Source: a virus. Taken from it: DNA of 64,000 bases. A program made the translations under genes and the position numbers. The notes beneath the pieces are model-generated. The model did not search any database. It saw only the letters and a list, made by a program, of their open reading frames with translations, and was not told the DNA's origin. Location of the stretch: IMG/VR virus record IMGVR_UViG_3300035661_000009, positions 62,001 to 126,000 of that record; one strand, written 5' to 3'. Positions 48,945-56,921 of the stretch are shown here, piece after piece; position 1 is the first letter of the stretch, and every line of letters starts with the position of its first letter.

Positions 48945-49217
48945 ATGTTCATAAGACCTGAATTACACCAAAATAACTATGTCTATCTTTATAAAGTGTC
49001 TAAAAATAGCGAATTCTTACTGCGGCGTGACAAAGGCGGTCAAAGCAGTTGGTATCTCTATAAAAGAGACTTCATTCTAGCTCCACGAGGCAAAGACAAT
49101 TTCCTTAATTATAGTTTAATAAAAAGAGGTCGTTTAGATCAGTGTGCAAATGACACAAAGATGTTCATGTCATATATAAACCTTATTGTCAAAGAAAATA
49201 GAACCCCGAGAATTTAA
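48945..49217 (+). CDS. M[WF]-family small protein
   Basis: 90 aa (MFIRPELHQNNYVYLYKVSK...). S-W-Y-L-Y-K-R and a C-terminal helix, like its neighbour. Confidence 0.6.
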   Translation: MFIRPELHQNNYVYLYKVSKNSEFLLRRDKGGQSSWYLYKRDFILAPRGKDNFLNYSLIKRGRLDQCANDTKMFMSYINLIVKENRTPRI

Positions 49218-49241
49218 TGTGAATAGTTTTACCGCATCGCT

Positions 49242-49313
49242 GCCCTATAACTCAACTGGCTAGAGTGTCACCCTTTGAAGGTGAAAGTTTACGGTTCGAA
49301 TCCGTATGGGGCT
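49242..49313 (+). tRNA. tRNA-Gln(TTG)
   Basis: Acceptor GCCCTAT/ATGGGGC, anticodon loop CTTTGAA in a TCACC/GGTGA stem, T-arm TACGG TTCGAAT CCGTA. Confidence 0.9.
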
Positions 49314-49345
49314 ATTGACTGTATTAATATTATTAAACATAATCT

Positions 49346-49612
49346 ATGAAAACAAAGCTACTGTGTCTATTTTTAATGACAAGCTGTATAACCGCCAAAG
49401 AGTTAGGTCGGTGGCAAACTACCCCAAATGCCAATAAAAGGCATGAAGTCGGCGTTTGGCTTCAAAACTGTATAAACAACTGTAATACCTTATTTTGTCA
49501 GCACGAATGTCTAGAATTGAGTCACGAATGGTGTCGTAACGAAAAGTTGGAAAGTGGTTGCGGTATTGATCAATTGTATGGTGTAAGAAACTGGCGTAGC
49601 TTTAATCAATAA
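49346..49612 (+). CDS. Small Cys-rich lipoprotein
   Basis: 88 aa. Signal with lipobox-like L-M-T-S-C14, then five more Cys near 45-56 and around 67-75. Ends with G-I-D-Q-L-Y-G, also found at the end of the 55097 lipoprotein, so the two may be distant relatives. Probably periplasmic; could act in lysis (o-spanin-like) or superinfection exclusion, unproven. Confidence 0.6.
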   Translation: MKTKLLCLFLMTSCITAKELGRWQTTPNANKRHEVGVWLQNCINNCNTLFCQHECLELSHEWCRNEKLESGCGIDQLYGVRNWRSFNQ

Positions 49613-49646
49613 AGAAATAAAATAAAGAAATAAAGAAAGAAAACAA

Positions 49647-50378
49647 ATGAACTTCAAATTTCATGACAGTAAGGGCGACGTAAAGCGGTTTCTAGGCGTT
49701 GAAATGGAAGTTTCACATATAGGCGACCGAAGTAAGGTAGCTAAGGTAGTTGAAAAATGGGGCGGCGAAGTAGGCTCAGATGGCAGTATTGATCCTGAAG
49801 ATACCGACATTGGTAATCGTTCTTGTGGAGATACTGCCGAAATTCGTACGGCCCCCGCCAGAGGAGAGTTGTTTGAACAGCAGATAAAAGAAATCTGTGA
49901 AGTATTGGTGGCTACTGGCGGCAAAGTCAATGAATCATGTGGGTTACACGTTCATGTAGACGCCCGAGACTTCAACTCAGACGACATATTCAAGACCGTT
50001 CTTGTATGGGAGAAATACGAATCGCAGATGTTCCAAAAAGTAGCTAAGCACCGTCGAGATAATGACTACTGTGAAGCCATTGGCGACACTTTTGCCAGTA
50101 TTGTAAGAGGTGACGGGTTCCCTATGGTGAAGCTAGAAAAAATTAAAAATGAGTGGCAAGATCTAGATAAGCACTGTTCGCTTAATTTAATCAATCTTGA
50201 GCACCTCGGTACGATTGAAAACCGTATGCATGAAGGTACGATAGATGCTGAGAAGATAATCGCTTGGGGTAAGCTAAACAGCAAACTCATCGACTTCTGC
50301 AAGAAGAGTGATCTAAAATCAGTAACTAATATGAAGGCGTTCTCGACTCGCAGTTTGGGAAGTTATCTACGGAAGTAA
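49647..50378 (+). CDS. Amidoligase (COOH-NH2 ligase), stand-alone
   Basis: 243 aa. V-E-M-E (18-21), SDGSID (44-49), AEIRTAP (64-70) and CGLHVHVDARD (98-108) match the amidoligase_2 signature and align with residues about 155-400 of the 37070 protein. It lacks the Cys-rich region. Likely ATP-dependent peptide or amide ligation. Confidence 0.8.
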   Translation: MNFKFHDSKGDVKRFLGVEMEVSHIGDRSKVAKVVEKWGGEVGSDGSIDPEDTDIGNRSCGDTAEIRTAPARGELFEQQIKEICEVLVATGGKVNESCGLHVHVDARDFNSDDIFKTVLVWEKYESQMFQKVAKHRRDNDYCEAIGDTFASIVRGDGFPMVKLEKIKNEWQDLDKHCSLNLINLEHLGTIENRMHEGTIDAEKIIAWGKLNSKLIDFCKKSDLKSVTNMKAFSTRSLGSYLRK

Positions 50379-50401
50379 GGAAAGTAAGGAAAGTAAGGGC
50401 G

Positions 50402-50469
50402 TTCTAGAGTGCTCAATTGGTAGAGCAAAGGGTAATCCTTGTCGTCGGTTCGACTCCGATCTCTAGAAT
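50402..50469 (+). tRNA. tRNA-like gene, shortened anticodon arm
   Basis: Acceptor TTCTAGAG/CTCTAGAA, D-arm GCTC AATTGGTA GAGC and T-arm TCGG TTCGACT CCGA are good, but the anticodon region is about 5 nt short (AAGG GTAAT CCTT). Anticodon cannot be assigned; probably a deleted tRNA gene. Confidence 0.5.
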
Positions 50470-50470
50470 T

Positions 50471-50689
50471 ATGTTAATTCATCTTTCTAATAATCTTGAA
50501 GGAGCGCATAATTGCCTCTCGATAGGTGGGAGCAATAGATCAATAATAGCTAATTATTGGATGTTCAGAAGGGCGCTCTATGCAAAACCGTTACGGTATT
50601 TTCAAACAAAGATTAATCCGTTTTTTTCTTCGGCAATAAAACGCAAAATGGCGATTTTTATTAAACGAGGCAACAAATATGGACAATAA
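50471..50689 (+). CDS. Small basic protein
   Basis: 72 aa from ATG 50471 (MLIHLSNNLEGAHNCLSIGG), starting 1-2 bp after the tRNA-like gene. Basic C-terminus (KRKMAIFIKRGNKYGQ). Confidence 0.5.
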   Translation: MLIHLSNNLEGAHNCLSIGGSNRSIIANYWMFRRALYAKPLRYFQTKINPFFSSAIKRKMAIFIKRGNKYGQ

Positions 50690-50837
50690 AATAATTACGA
50701 TTTATCATCAGCCAACAGCGGTAACACGTTATTTTCGAAGTAAAACAGAGGCTAACGGGTTTATAAAAGAGGCTTACTTAGCCGAGAAGGCTGATGGTTT
50801 ACAGTGCTGTTGCATTTTCGAAAATTCCAAGAAATAA
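50679..50837 (+). CDS. Small hypothetical protein
   Basis: 52 aa (MDNKIITIYHQPTAVTRYFR...QCCCIFENSKK), overlapping the upstream gene by 11 bp. Short alpha/beta sequence with a triple Cys. Confidence 0.55.
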   Translation: MDNKIITIYHQPTAVTRYFRSKTEANGFIKEAYLAEKADGLQCCCIFENSKK

Positions 50838-50895
50838 AAGCAGAATATGAAATAAACGAAGAGTTTTTTCATTATAAGAATGGGAGTTTATAAGC

Positions 50896-51219
50896 ATGAA
50901 AAAGATAATTAATACAGACGGAAGTATCATTTTAGAAGGCTCTGTCGAAGAAATTCTGGAATATGAGCGTAATCAAGTAGGAATTAAATCATACAACGCC
51001 TATCCTCTATGCAGGCCAGAAAAATATCAGCTCGTGGGAAAGGCGCATTTAATGCCCAATGGGAATTTGCGTAAAGACTATGAGCCCAATATAGTTAAAG
51101 ACTATAAGCCCAATATGGTAACAACTATAGCGACGGGCGTACGTGACTATGCTGGCCCACAAGGGCTAGAAATGGATTCAAACGGCAATTTCTACTGGGC
51201 TGGTACAAATAAGGCTTAA
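50896..51219 (+). CDS. Hypothetical protein
   Basis: 107 aa. A duplicated P-N-I/M-V-K/T-D-Y-x-P-N segment in the middle; otherwise unknown. Followed by the methyltransferase-like gene. Confidence 0.6.
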   Translation: MKKIINTDGSIILEGSVEEILEYERNQVGIKSYNAYPLCRPEKYQLVGKAHLMPNGNLRKDYEPNIVKDYKPNMVTTIATGVRDYAGPQGLEMDSNGNFYWAGTNKA

Positions 51220-51226
51220 TTGTTGT

Positions 51227-51760
51227 ATGAAAAATATTCTTTACGTATTCCCGGAAGCAGAGTTATGGGTAAAACCATATAAAGATCATGGATATAACAT
51301 CTTAACTCAAAATACAGTTAAACCATGGGATAATATTCACGGGCTATTGATGGTGCCCCCTTACGATTCCTTTAGTAACGCGGGCCATAAAGGCTGGAAT
51401 CACAGAGATGAAGTAGGTATAACAACTACAGCAGTAAATGAGGCCCAAAAGGCATTTAATTTAGTTCAGCTATATAGTCCTATATTTTGGGCCGTAGCGG
51501 GTCCAGTTGGGCGTATGCAAAGACTTCTAAGCATACCCGACCCAGTATTAAGGTTTAATCCAAACGATTATGGCGACGATTATAGGAGGCGTATCAATAT
51601 ATGGGGAGTTTTTAATATCCCACCCAAAACCCCAAGAAGACTACCTACTCTAAACCAAGACGCAAAAGACATTTTGAGGATAGCTGGCCAAAGCAAGAAA
51701 ATACCAAAAACGCTAATCCCTCCTAAATTTGCTGAAGAATTTATGAAAGCAAACCCGTGA
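51227..51760 (+). CDS. Methyltransferase-like phage protein
   Basis: 177 aa. W-A-V-A-G-P-V-G-R-M...F-N-P-N-D-Y-G-D-D-Y-R-R-R-I-N-I-W-G-V-F recalls phage proteins annotated as DNA cytosine methylase-like (ENPVGR...DYGDPY...WG.F). I see no intact catalytic Pro-Cys motif, so enzymatic activity is doubtful. Overlaps the next gene by 4 bp. Confidence 0.5.
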   Translation: MKNILYVFPEAELWVKPYKDHGYNILTQNTVKPWDNIHGLLMVPPYDSFSNAGHKGWNHRDEVGITTTAVNEAQKAFNLVQLYSPIFWAVAGPVGRMQRLLSIPDPVLRFNPNDYGDDYRRRINIWGVFNIPPKTPRRLPTLNQDAKDILRIAGQSKKIPKTLIPPKFAEEFMKANP

Positions 51761-52014
51761 ATAAATCAGATTATAACGTAAATATGTATTTAAATGAAAT
51801 ATTAGGCGAATTTGCTGATGCTGCTGTCGATTTAGGCGGTGGCGTCAATGACGTTTTAAGAGCAAAACCAGAAGATTTAGCTAATGTAGCTATTATTTAC
51901 ACAAAGCTGGAAAAGAACTATAACTTCTTATTTGAAGAGTTGCTTAAGGCAATTCATCTAATATCTAAGGATTTTGAGCTAGACGAAGGATATAGTATAG
52001 ATGACTCAATATGA
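51757..52014 (+). CDS. Helical acidic protein
   Basis: 85 aa (NMYLNEILGEFADAAVDLGG core). Helical; unknown. Confidence 0.6.
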   Translation: MNKSDYNVNMYLNEILGEFADAAVDLGGGVNDVLRAKPEDLANVAIIYTKLEKNYNFLFEELLKAIHLISKDFELDEGYSIDDSI

Positions 52015-52235
52015 TACATATAGTTAGAAAACTTGAAATTAAGATAGGTGACGATCGTTGGTACGTCAAAGCCACAAGGGCGACGGTCCGAGGATCTATT
52101 TTAAATAGATTATATACGTCACGAACTGAGGGTTTGTATAGAACCTTAATCGTGAGTGATTGGTTTGATATTTTCCTTGGATTAAATAGAAATGTAATTA
52201 ATGAAAGAAATCGATCAATAGTATCAAGAATATAA
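52011..52235 (+). CDS. Small basic protein
   Basis: 74 aa (MIHIVRKLEIKIGDDRWYVK...). Beta then helix; 4-bp overlap with the gene before. Confidence 0.55.
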   Translation: MIHIVRKLEIKIGDDRWYVKATRATVRGSILNRLYTSRTEGLYRTLIVSDWFDIFLGLNRNVINERNRSIVSRI

Positions 52236-52236
52236 T

Positions 52237-52803
52237 ATGAACCTAGACAATATAGAGACCCCGAAAGCAGTTTTAGATTTTATAGAGAAATACATAACCT
52301 CAACAAACCAATTATTCAATCCAAGATCAGAGAATCCTAGGGAGCTGCTCCCCACGCCGGAAGATAAGATTCCATTAATTATTTTGAAAGATTCAGATCC
52401 CACTGCTGATATAATTCTTGCGTTTAATACATATAGGGTTAAAACTGATGGGAAAGCTATAATCCTGTTACCAGCTAAAGTGGATGAAAAGCATTGGATT
52501 AGATATGTTCAGCCATTTTCGCTTTTGCAGGATTGCTACCTCTATTTCCTAGGTAAAATGAAGATAAACGAGCCCGGCCAAAAACCTAAGAAAAGTAAGG
52601 ACGGCTATGCTCTGCTCGTAGTGGGGCTTGACCTACTCGATACCGCCGTGCTAGGGTTAGCAGAGAGCGCCGGGATAGAGGCGGGAGCAGAAGTCAAGGC
52701 TAGGGCGGCCGACGACGGCGTGGCGGCAGGAAAGACCAAAGTTAAGACCAAAGTTAAGAAAACGGATAAGTCAGATAAGTCAGACACCTTAAAGGCGGTA
52801 TAA
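52237..52803 (+). CDS. Hypothetical protein with KTK tail
   Basis: 188 aa. First 140 residues alpha/beta with a long hydrophobic stretch; the last third is low complexity with repeated K-T-K-V and T-D-K-S-D units. Unknown. Confidence 0.6.
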   Translation: MNLDNIETPKAVLDFIEKYITSTNQLFNPRSENPRELLPTPEDKIPLIILKDSDPTADIILAFNTYRVKTDGKAIILLPAKVDEKHWIRYVQPFSLLQDCYLYFLGKMKINEPGQKPKKSKDGYALLVVGLDLLDTAVLGLAESAGIEAGAEVKARAADDGVAAGKTKVKTKVKKTDKSDKSDTLKAV

Positions 52804-53064
52804 ATGGATTCGGCTACATTAAAGATATTAAGTGATATAGAAAATACGCAAAAACGTACAGCTTCTCCTTCGGAAGACATGGATGAAGATGAATATGAGC
52901 CTACTCTAGAAGACGAAGTAATTGATTTGCGTAGCGAGGTTGATTCGCTGAAGAAGTTGATATTTATCTTTATAAATAAGTATAATACGCATATACATAG
53001 GCCAGACAATAAAGTATTGAGCAATAGTCTTATAAACACTAAAGAACAATTAAAGGCATTATAA
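52804..53064 (+). CDS. Acidic coiled-coil protein
   Basis: 86 aa, acidic, with IDLRSEVDSLKKLIFIFINK coiled segment. Starts directly after the upstream stop. Confidence 0.6.
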   Translation: MDSATLKILSDIENTQKRTASPSEDMDEDEYEPTLEDEVIDLRSEVDSLKKLIFIFINKYNTHIHRPDNKVLSNSLINTKEQLKAL

Positions 53065-53066
53065 CT

Positions 53067-53633
53067 ATGTTAAAAAGCTCAGATTTCGGTACTGATTTGC
53101 AGTGTAAGTCTTGTAAACAGAGATTTACACTATATAAAAACTATAGTCACGACCATATTCTAACGCCAGCTTCCAAAAACGCTACATTCCTAGTTTGCCA
53201 CTATGTTCATCCAATGCCGATCTCGGTCGGGAGTGGCTGTGTTGATTGGTTGCGATGGTTTAGCGATGGCGAATTCTTTAATGGAATAACTATAAAAGAC
53301 GCTCATTTGACACTTAGTGGCTATGCCGAACTACATCAACCACAAACTGCACAAACTGCACAAATTGCTTCTGCTCCAGCACCAATTCCACAGCCCGCGC
53401 AGGTACCTGCGCCGCGACCGATGATAGGCTTATCACAACAAATAAACACAATGAATCAAGTGACTAATAAATACGTTGGTAAAAAGATAGACCCTGTGCT
53501 AATGAAGGAACTAGAAGACGAGCTATTAAAGTATACTGAAAAAATGATTAATAAATGTGAGTGTGGTTCTGCTAAAATAGGTATTAAAAAGGGTCAAATC
53601 GGACATAGCTCTTGGTGTCCATGGGTTAAATAG
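53067..53633 (+). CDS. Two-metal-site protein with AQT repeat
   Basis: 188 aa. C-K-S-C near 12-15, a His-containing loop, a Pro/Ala/Gln linker with Ala-Gln-Thr repeats, and a C-x-C...C-P-W end (NKCECGSAKIGIKKGQIGHS) that resembles a zinc site. Function unknown. Confidence 0.6.
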   Translation: MLKSSDFGTDLQCKSCKQRFTLYKNYSHDHILTPASKNATFLVCHYVHPMPISVGSGCVDWLRWFSDGEFFNGITIKDAHLTLSGYAELHQPQTAQTAQIASAPAPIPQPAQVPAPRPMIGLSQQINTMNQVTNKYVGKKIDPVLMKELEDELLKYTEKMINKCECGSAKIGIKKGQIGHSSWCPWVK

Positions 53634-53636
53634 TTT

Positions 53637-54110
53637 ATGCGTATTCAAACGACAGACTATAATTGCGGGATTTTTGCTACATATAACGCATTAAGCGTCT
53701 TAGGTAGTCGTCCGTCGTTAAGGAAGTTAGGGAAGTTAACTAACACTACCGCTGAAACCGGAACTAATGAATTCGGGATTATGCAAGCGTTAATTGGCTA
53801 TGGATACTATCCTAGGCAATTTCATATTAAAAGTAACATTGAAATGAAGAAGCATCTCAACACATATGAGAAGTTCATTTCAGAAAGCGGCGAATCTTTC
53901 CCTATACAATGGCCCATTATAGCCTGCGTAGACAAGAATAAGCATTGGGTAGTTATAGCTGGATGTATTGAAGACCGATATCTCATACTAGATAGTAATA
54001 ATACATTAGCTAATAAAGCTAAAAACGGTATTCATTCTCTTAATTTTAGTGGGCTGGCTGAACGATGGAAGTATAATGGTGTATTCTACGGTATTACAAT
54101 AGAGCGTTAA
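53637..54110 (+). CDS. C39-like papain-fold peptidase
   Basis: 157 aa. Starts with T-T-D-Y-N-C-G (Cys10), has K-H-W-V-V-I-A-G (catalytic His) and Y-L-I-L-D-S (Asp), the pattern of peptidase C39 domains, which cut leader peptides after Gly-Gly or act as cysteine proteases. No transporter domain is fused. Function in the phage is unknown. Confidence 0.7.
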   Translation: MRIQTTDYNCGIFATYNALSVLGSRPSLRKLGKLTNTTAETGTNEFGIMQALIGYGYYPRQFHIKSNIEMKKHLNTYEKFISESGESFPIQWPIIACVDKNKHWVVIAGCIEDRYLILDSNNTLANKAKNGIHSLNFSGLAERWKYNGVFYGITIER

Positions 54111-54138
54111 GGCGTTAAGGCGTTAAGGATAGAAAACT

Positions 54139-54552
54139 ATGGGAATGTTCGACAACGTAACTCTTCATATGCTTGAAGAACCGATGGATGGCCAATATCA
54201 AACAAAAGACCTTTACAATGGGCTTTATAATCTAGGCCTTTGTGAAAAAGGGCTGTTTTACATAAAAGAGGATGGAACTTGGCTTCCTTTGACATGCACT
54301 GTACCATATTTTACTATAACTCGATGGATAGGAAATAGCTATATTACGCACTTACTTGGGCTGAAAGATGGGCAGATAACCTTCTTTATGGAAGATATTG
54401 GCAGTGAAAGGTCGTTAGCTTATCTTCAAGAAATGCAAAATGAAGACGCTTGGGCTGAAGATGGGGAAGTAACTACCAACTACCTTATAGAGCTTTATAA
54501 TAAGCGCCCTTGGTATAGTAAACTCGGTGACTGGATAAAAGGGAAGAAATAA
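54139..54552 (+). CDS. Conserved phage protein (MGMFDNV family)
   Basis: 137 aa beginning MGMFDNVTLHMLE, with the QTKDL...L..Y.I..DG.L pattern of a phage hypothetical family. Basic C-terminus. Role unknown. Confidence 0.65.
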   Translation: MGMFDNVTLHMLEEPMDGQYQTKDLYNGLYNLGLCEKGLFYIKEDGTWLPLTCTVPYFTITRWIGNSYITHLLGLKDGQITFFMEDIGSERSLAYLQEMQNEDAWAEDGEVTTNYLIELYNKRPWYSKLGDWIKGKK

Positions 54553-54620
54553 TGGAATACGCAGTTGGCCACGTTTTAGGATTGACCGTAGGAATAGGCT
54601 TTTTTATACTTTTTTGCTAA
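54552..54620 (+). CDS. 22-residue membrane peptide
   Basis: MEYAVGHVLGLTVGIGFFIL... with TAATG overlap; one hydrophobic helix. Similar in style to the next gene (AVGxxxG). Confidence 0.5.
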   Translation: MEYAVGHVLGLTVGIGFFILFC

Positions 54621-54638
54621 CATCCTCGAAGGAGGATG
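54621..54638 (+). promoter_or_regulatory. RBS-sequestering hairpin
   Basis: CATCCTC-GAAG-GAGGATG. The GGAGG Shine-Dalgarno of the next gene is in the 3' arm, so folding would hide it. Confidence 0.55.
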
Positions 54639-54639
54639 A

Positions 54640-54756
54640 ATGATAGATTTCGCTGTTGGATACTTATTTGGAACAATAATCGGATTGATAATAATTTATA
54701 TTCTACCTATGAGTATAGATTTGTATCATAAAAACAAAAGAAAGAACAAGAAATGA
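54640..54756 (+). CDS. Small membrane protein
   Basis: 38 aa (MIDFAVGYLFGTIIGLIIIY...), one helix and a basic tail of Lys/Arg/Asn. ATGA overlap with the next gene. Confidence 0.6.
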   Translation: MIDFAVGYLFGTIIGLIIIYILPMSIDLYHKNKRKNKK

Positions 54757-55088
54757 GTATAGTTCCAAATTGGAAGTTAGCGACCCAAATTATAATGGGC
54801 GTTTGCGGGGTGGCTTTAGTCGGTTGGGATATATTCGCTGATACAAATAAGACTACTGGAGATACTATATCGGAGATTATGTTCAATCTCTCCCGTTCGG
54901 CTCCTATATTGGTCGTTATTTGTGGCGTCGTTTGCGGTCATTTATTTACGTCGTTTGACACGCCCGGTACCCCTATCTCTTTGTTCGGGAGTATGGTACT
55001 GTGGTTACAGACAAGACCCATATTCGCATTTATGGCTGGAATGGCTATTGGAAGTTGTTTTTGGTATCAGCAGGCTAACTTTAAATAA
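54753..55088 (+). CDS. Membrane protein, 3-4 helices
   Basis: 111 aa with hydrophobic segments about 12-25, 48-66, 73-90 and 92-105. Placed among small membrane and lipoprotein genes; holin-like by size and topology, but this is inference. Confidence 0.65.
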   Translation: MSIVPNWKLATQIIMGVCGVALVGWDIFADTNKTTGDTISEIMFNLSRSAPILVVICGVVCGHLFTSFDTPGTPISLFGSMVLWLQTRPIFAFMAGMAIGSCFWYQQANFK

Positions 55089-55096
55089 ATTGACCA

Positions 55097-55585
55097 ATGA
55101 AAAATCTAATTCTTGCTTTATCTTTAATGTCATGTTCTGGAAGTCGTGAAATCTGTAAGACAAAGTGTGGGGTCTCGTTTTATGGTCAAATAAAGACCCA
55201 AGACACTATAGGCGACAATACCTGTGCAGAATTACAGCGTATTGAAGATCTAACCATGAGCGTTTATTCCGATATAGTAACTGATCCTCGTTTTAATGTT
55301 AAAAATATGTGCCAGTCTTTAAATGGGTATTCATTGTGGACTAATCCCGAAAGCCATTGGATTGATGGCTGGAATAGAGATATTGCTGGAATGACCGAAT
55401 GCGACACTAAGATCATAGAAATCAACAATTCTCCATTTAACCTATCTTCTATTCATCATGAATTTGCCCATGTAATTCAGAATTGTGAGGCTGTCTTGCC
55501 CATTACAGATGGCGAAGATATAGATCATGCTGACTGGACTAGAGACTTCATTAACAAAGGAATTGACCAACTCTATGGAGAGTAA
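55097..55585 (+). CDS. Lipoprotein zinc metallopeptidase-like
   Basis: 162 aa. Signal peptide with lipobox-like L-M-S-C13, then H-E-F-A-H (121-125), the HExxH zinc motif, and an acidic downstream region (DGEDIDHADW) that may supply a third ligand. Likely outer-membrane or periplasmic. Ends IDQLYGE, similar to the 49346 lipoprotein. Possible lysis or envelope role. Confidence 0.65.
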   Translation: MKNLILALSLMSCSGSREICKTKCGVSFYGQIKTQDTIGDNTCAELQRIEDLTMSVYSDIVTDPRFNVKNMCQSLNGYSLWTNPESHWIDGWNRDIAGMTECDTKIIEINNSPFNLSSIHHEFAHVIQNCEAVLPITDGEDIDHADWTRDFINKGIDQLYGE

Positions 55586-55853
55586 GCCATTTTGGGATGA
55601 AATTTACATGAAAAATAAGCCGGTCATAGAAAATAAGCCGGACGACCTTAATTACACCGGATTCAAATCTCAATGTGGTATGTGCCCTAAAATAACTGGC
55701 TATGTCTTGGATGTAGAAGGGTGTCCCGGCATCCCATGCTGTAGTTTGGAATGCTATGATAAGTTCGATAAAGGTGATTTAAAGGATTCAAAAAAATCGA
55801 AGGATGAAATCCTTGTAACTCAAATTGTACCACCGATTACGGCGGCGACTTGA
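55575..55853 (+). CDS. Small Cys-rich protein
   Basis: 92 aa from ATG 55575 (MESKPFWDEIYMKNKPVIEN), overlapping the lipoprotein gene by 11 bp. C-G-M-C-P and C-C-S-L-E-C look like a zinc site. Confidence 0.6.
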   Translation: MESKPFWDEIYMKNKPVIENKPDDLNYTGFKSQCGMCPKITGYVLDVEGCPGIPCCSLECYDKFDKGDLKDSKKSKDEILVTQIVPPITAAT

Positions 55854-56260
55854 GTGACTTAATTACCGCTTATTGTGATGGCAGTAGTACGGGTAAAAGT
55901 AATAAACCTTGGGGTTGGGGGTTTGTGGTTGTTCACAATGATATTGTAATTGGCTATGGCTATGGCGGCGGGCCTTCTGGCACTAACAATATGGGAGAGT
56001 TATCCGGCGCTATTCAAGCCATGGAGTATTGCATTGAAGCTAAAATTAAAAAAATTCTGCTTATTTCGGACAGTATGTATTGCTTAGATCTACTAAATGG
56101 TGATAAAATCGCTTCCAAGAATAGAGAATTAGTAGAATGGATGCTCTACTTAAAAAGCCAAATTGATGTAAAGACGCGATGGGTAAAAGGACATAGCGGT
56201 GATAAGTTTAATGAAATAGCAGATAGATTAGCTAAAAAGGGAAAACAAAAACATGTTTAG
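55850..56260 (+). CDS. rnhA-like: Ribonuclease HI
   Basis: 136 aa from TTG 55850, overlapping the previous stop. Asp10 (Y-C-D-G-S), Glu50 (M-G-E-L), Asp74 (S-D-S) and Asp125 (A-D-R-L-A) form the DEDD site, with His115 in G-H-S-G. Removes RNA from RNA-DNA hybrids, for example primers. Full family length. Confidence 0.88.
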   Translation: MSDLITAYCDGSSTGKSNKPWGWGFVVVHNDIVIGYGYGGGPSGTNNMGELSGAIQAMEYCIEAKIKKILLISDSMYCLDLLNGDKIASKNRELVEWMLYLKSQIDVKTRWVKGHSGDKFNEIADRLAKKGKQKHV

Positions 56261-56921
56261 AATTCACTTCAAAAAAGACAAAGCCTTAGGTTTTACAGAC
56301 GATGCTGAAATGGCTACAGAACAAGATGATTTTCTTTACGGCTTTCTACAAGCTCCTATTACACTAGATGAAGATGTAACCTTGCTAGACTTCCTTCGAT
56401 TAGTTACTAAAAGCTCCTCAACCTCTGATTTATTGACCGATATCTTCTCAACTCCATTTAGGGCCATCTTAGCTGAAATGGAGCCGGGCGGGGAAATGAT
56501 TAAAGACGAAATCCTCTCAATAGGCAAGAGGATAGAGGCGTTTGAGACAAATCACCAAAACAAGAATTGGATAGCAGAAACTACCGATATGTCTATTGTC
56601 AAAGACGGGCAGAAGTTTGCTTGTTGGGGTATGACAAATGCTGAGTTAGGTAGACTTAGGCTGGGTATTGAAGCTACTATAAACATAGCCATTTTAGATA
56701 AACAGTATAAAGACAAAGCTAATTTGGATGTAGACTTTGAACCTACATTCTATGAGTTCATGACAGTTATGGCAAATGAACTCGCTTTTGCTCCGTTAGA
56801 CAAAGACAAAGAAGACCTTACTAAAATGTTGCTAGAACGAGCAAATGATACAAAAGGCTCGGTTGAGTGGAAAGATACAAAATGGGCTAAAATAGTAGCT
56901 CAAGATATTGAGGACATGTAA
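56253..56921 (+). CDS. Hypothetical protein
   Basis: 222 aa, helical and acidic (MATEQDDFLYGFLQAPITLD). 8-bp overlap with RNase H. No recognised family. Confidence 0.6.
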   Translation: MFRIHFKKDKALGFTDDAEMATEQDDFLYGFLQAPITLDEDVTLLDFLRLVTKSSSTSDLLTDIFSTPFRAILAEMEPGGEMIKDEILSIGKRIEAFETNHQNKNWIAETTDMSIVKDGQKFACWGMTNAELGRLRLGIEATINIAILDKQYKDKANLDVDFEPTFYEFMTVMANELAFAPLDKDKEDLTKMLLERANDTKGSVEWKDTKWAKIVAQDIEDM

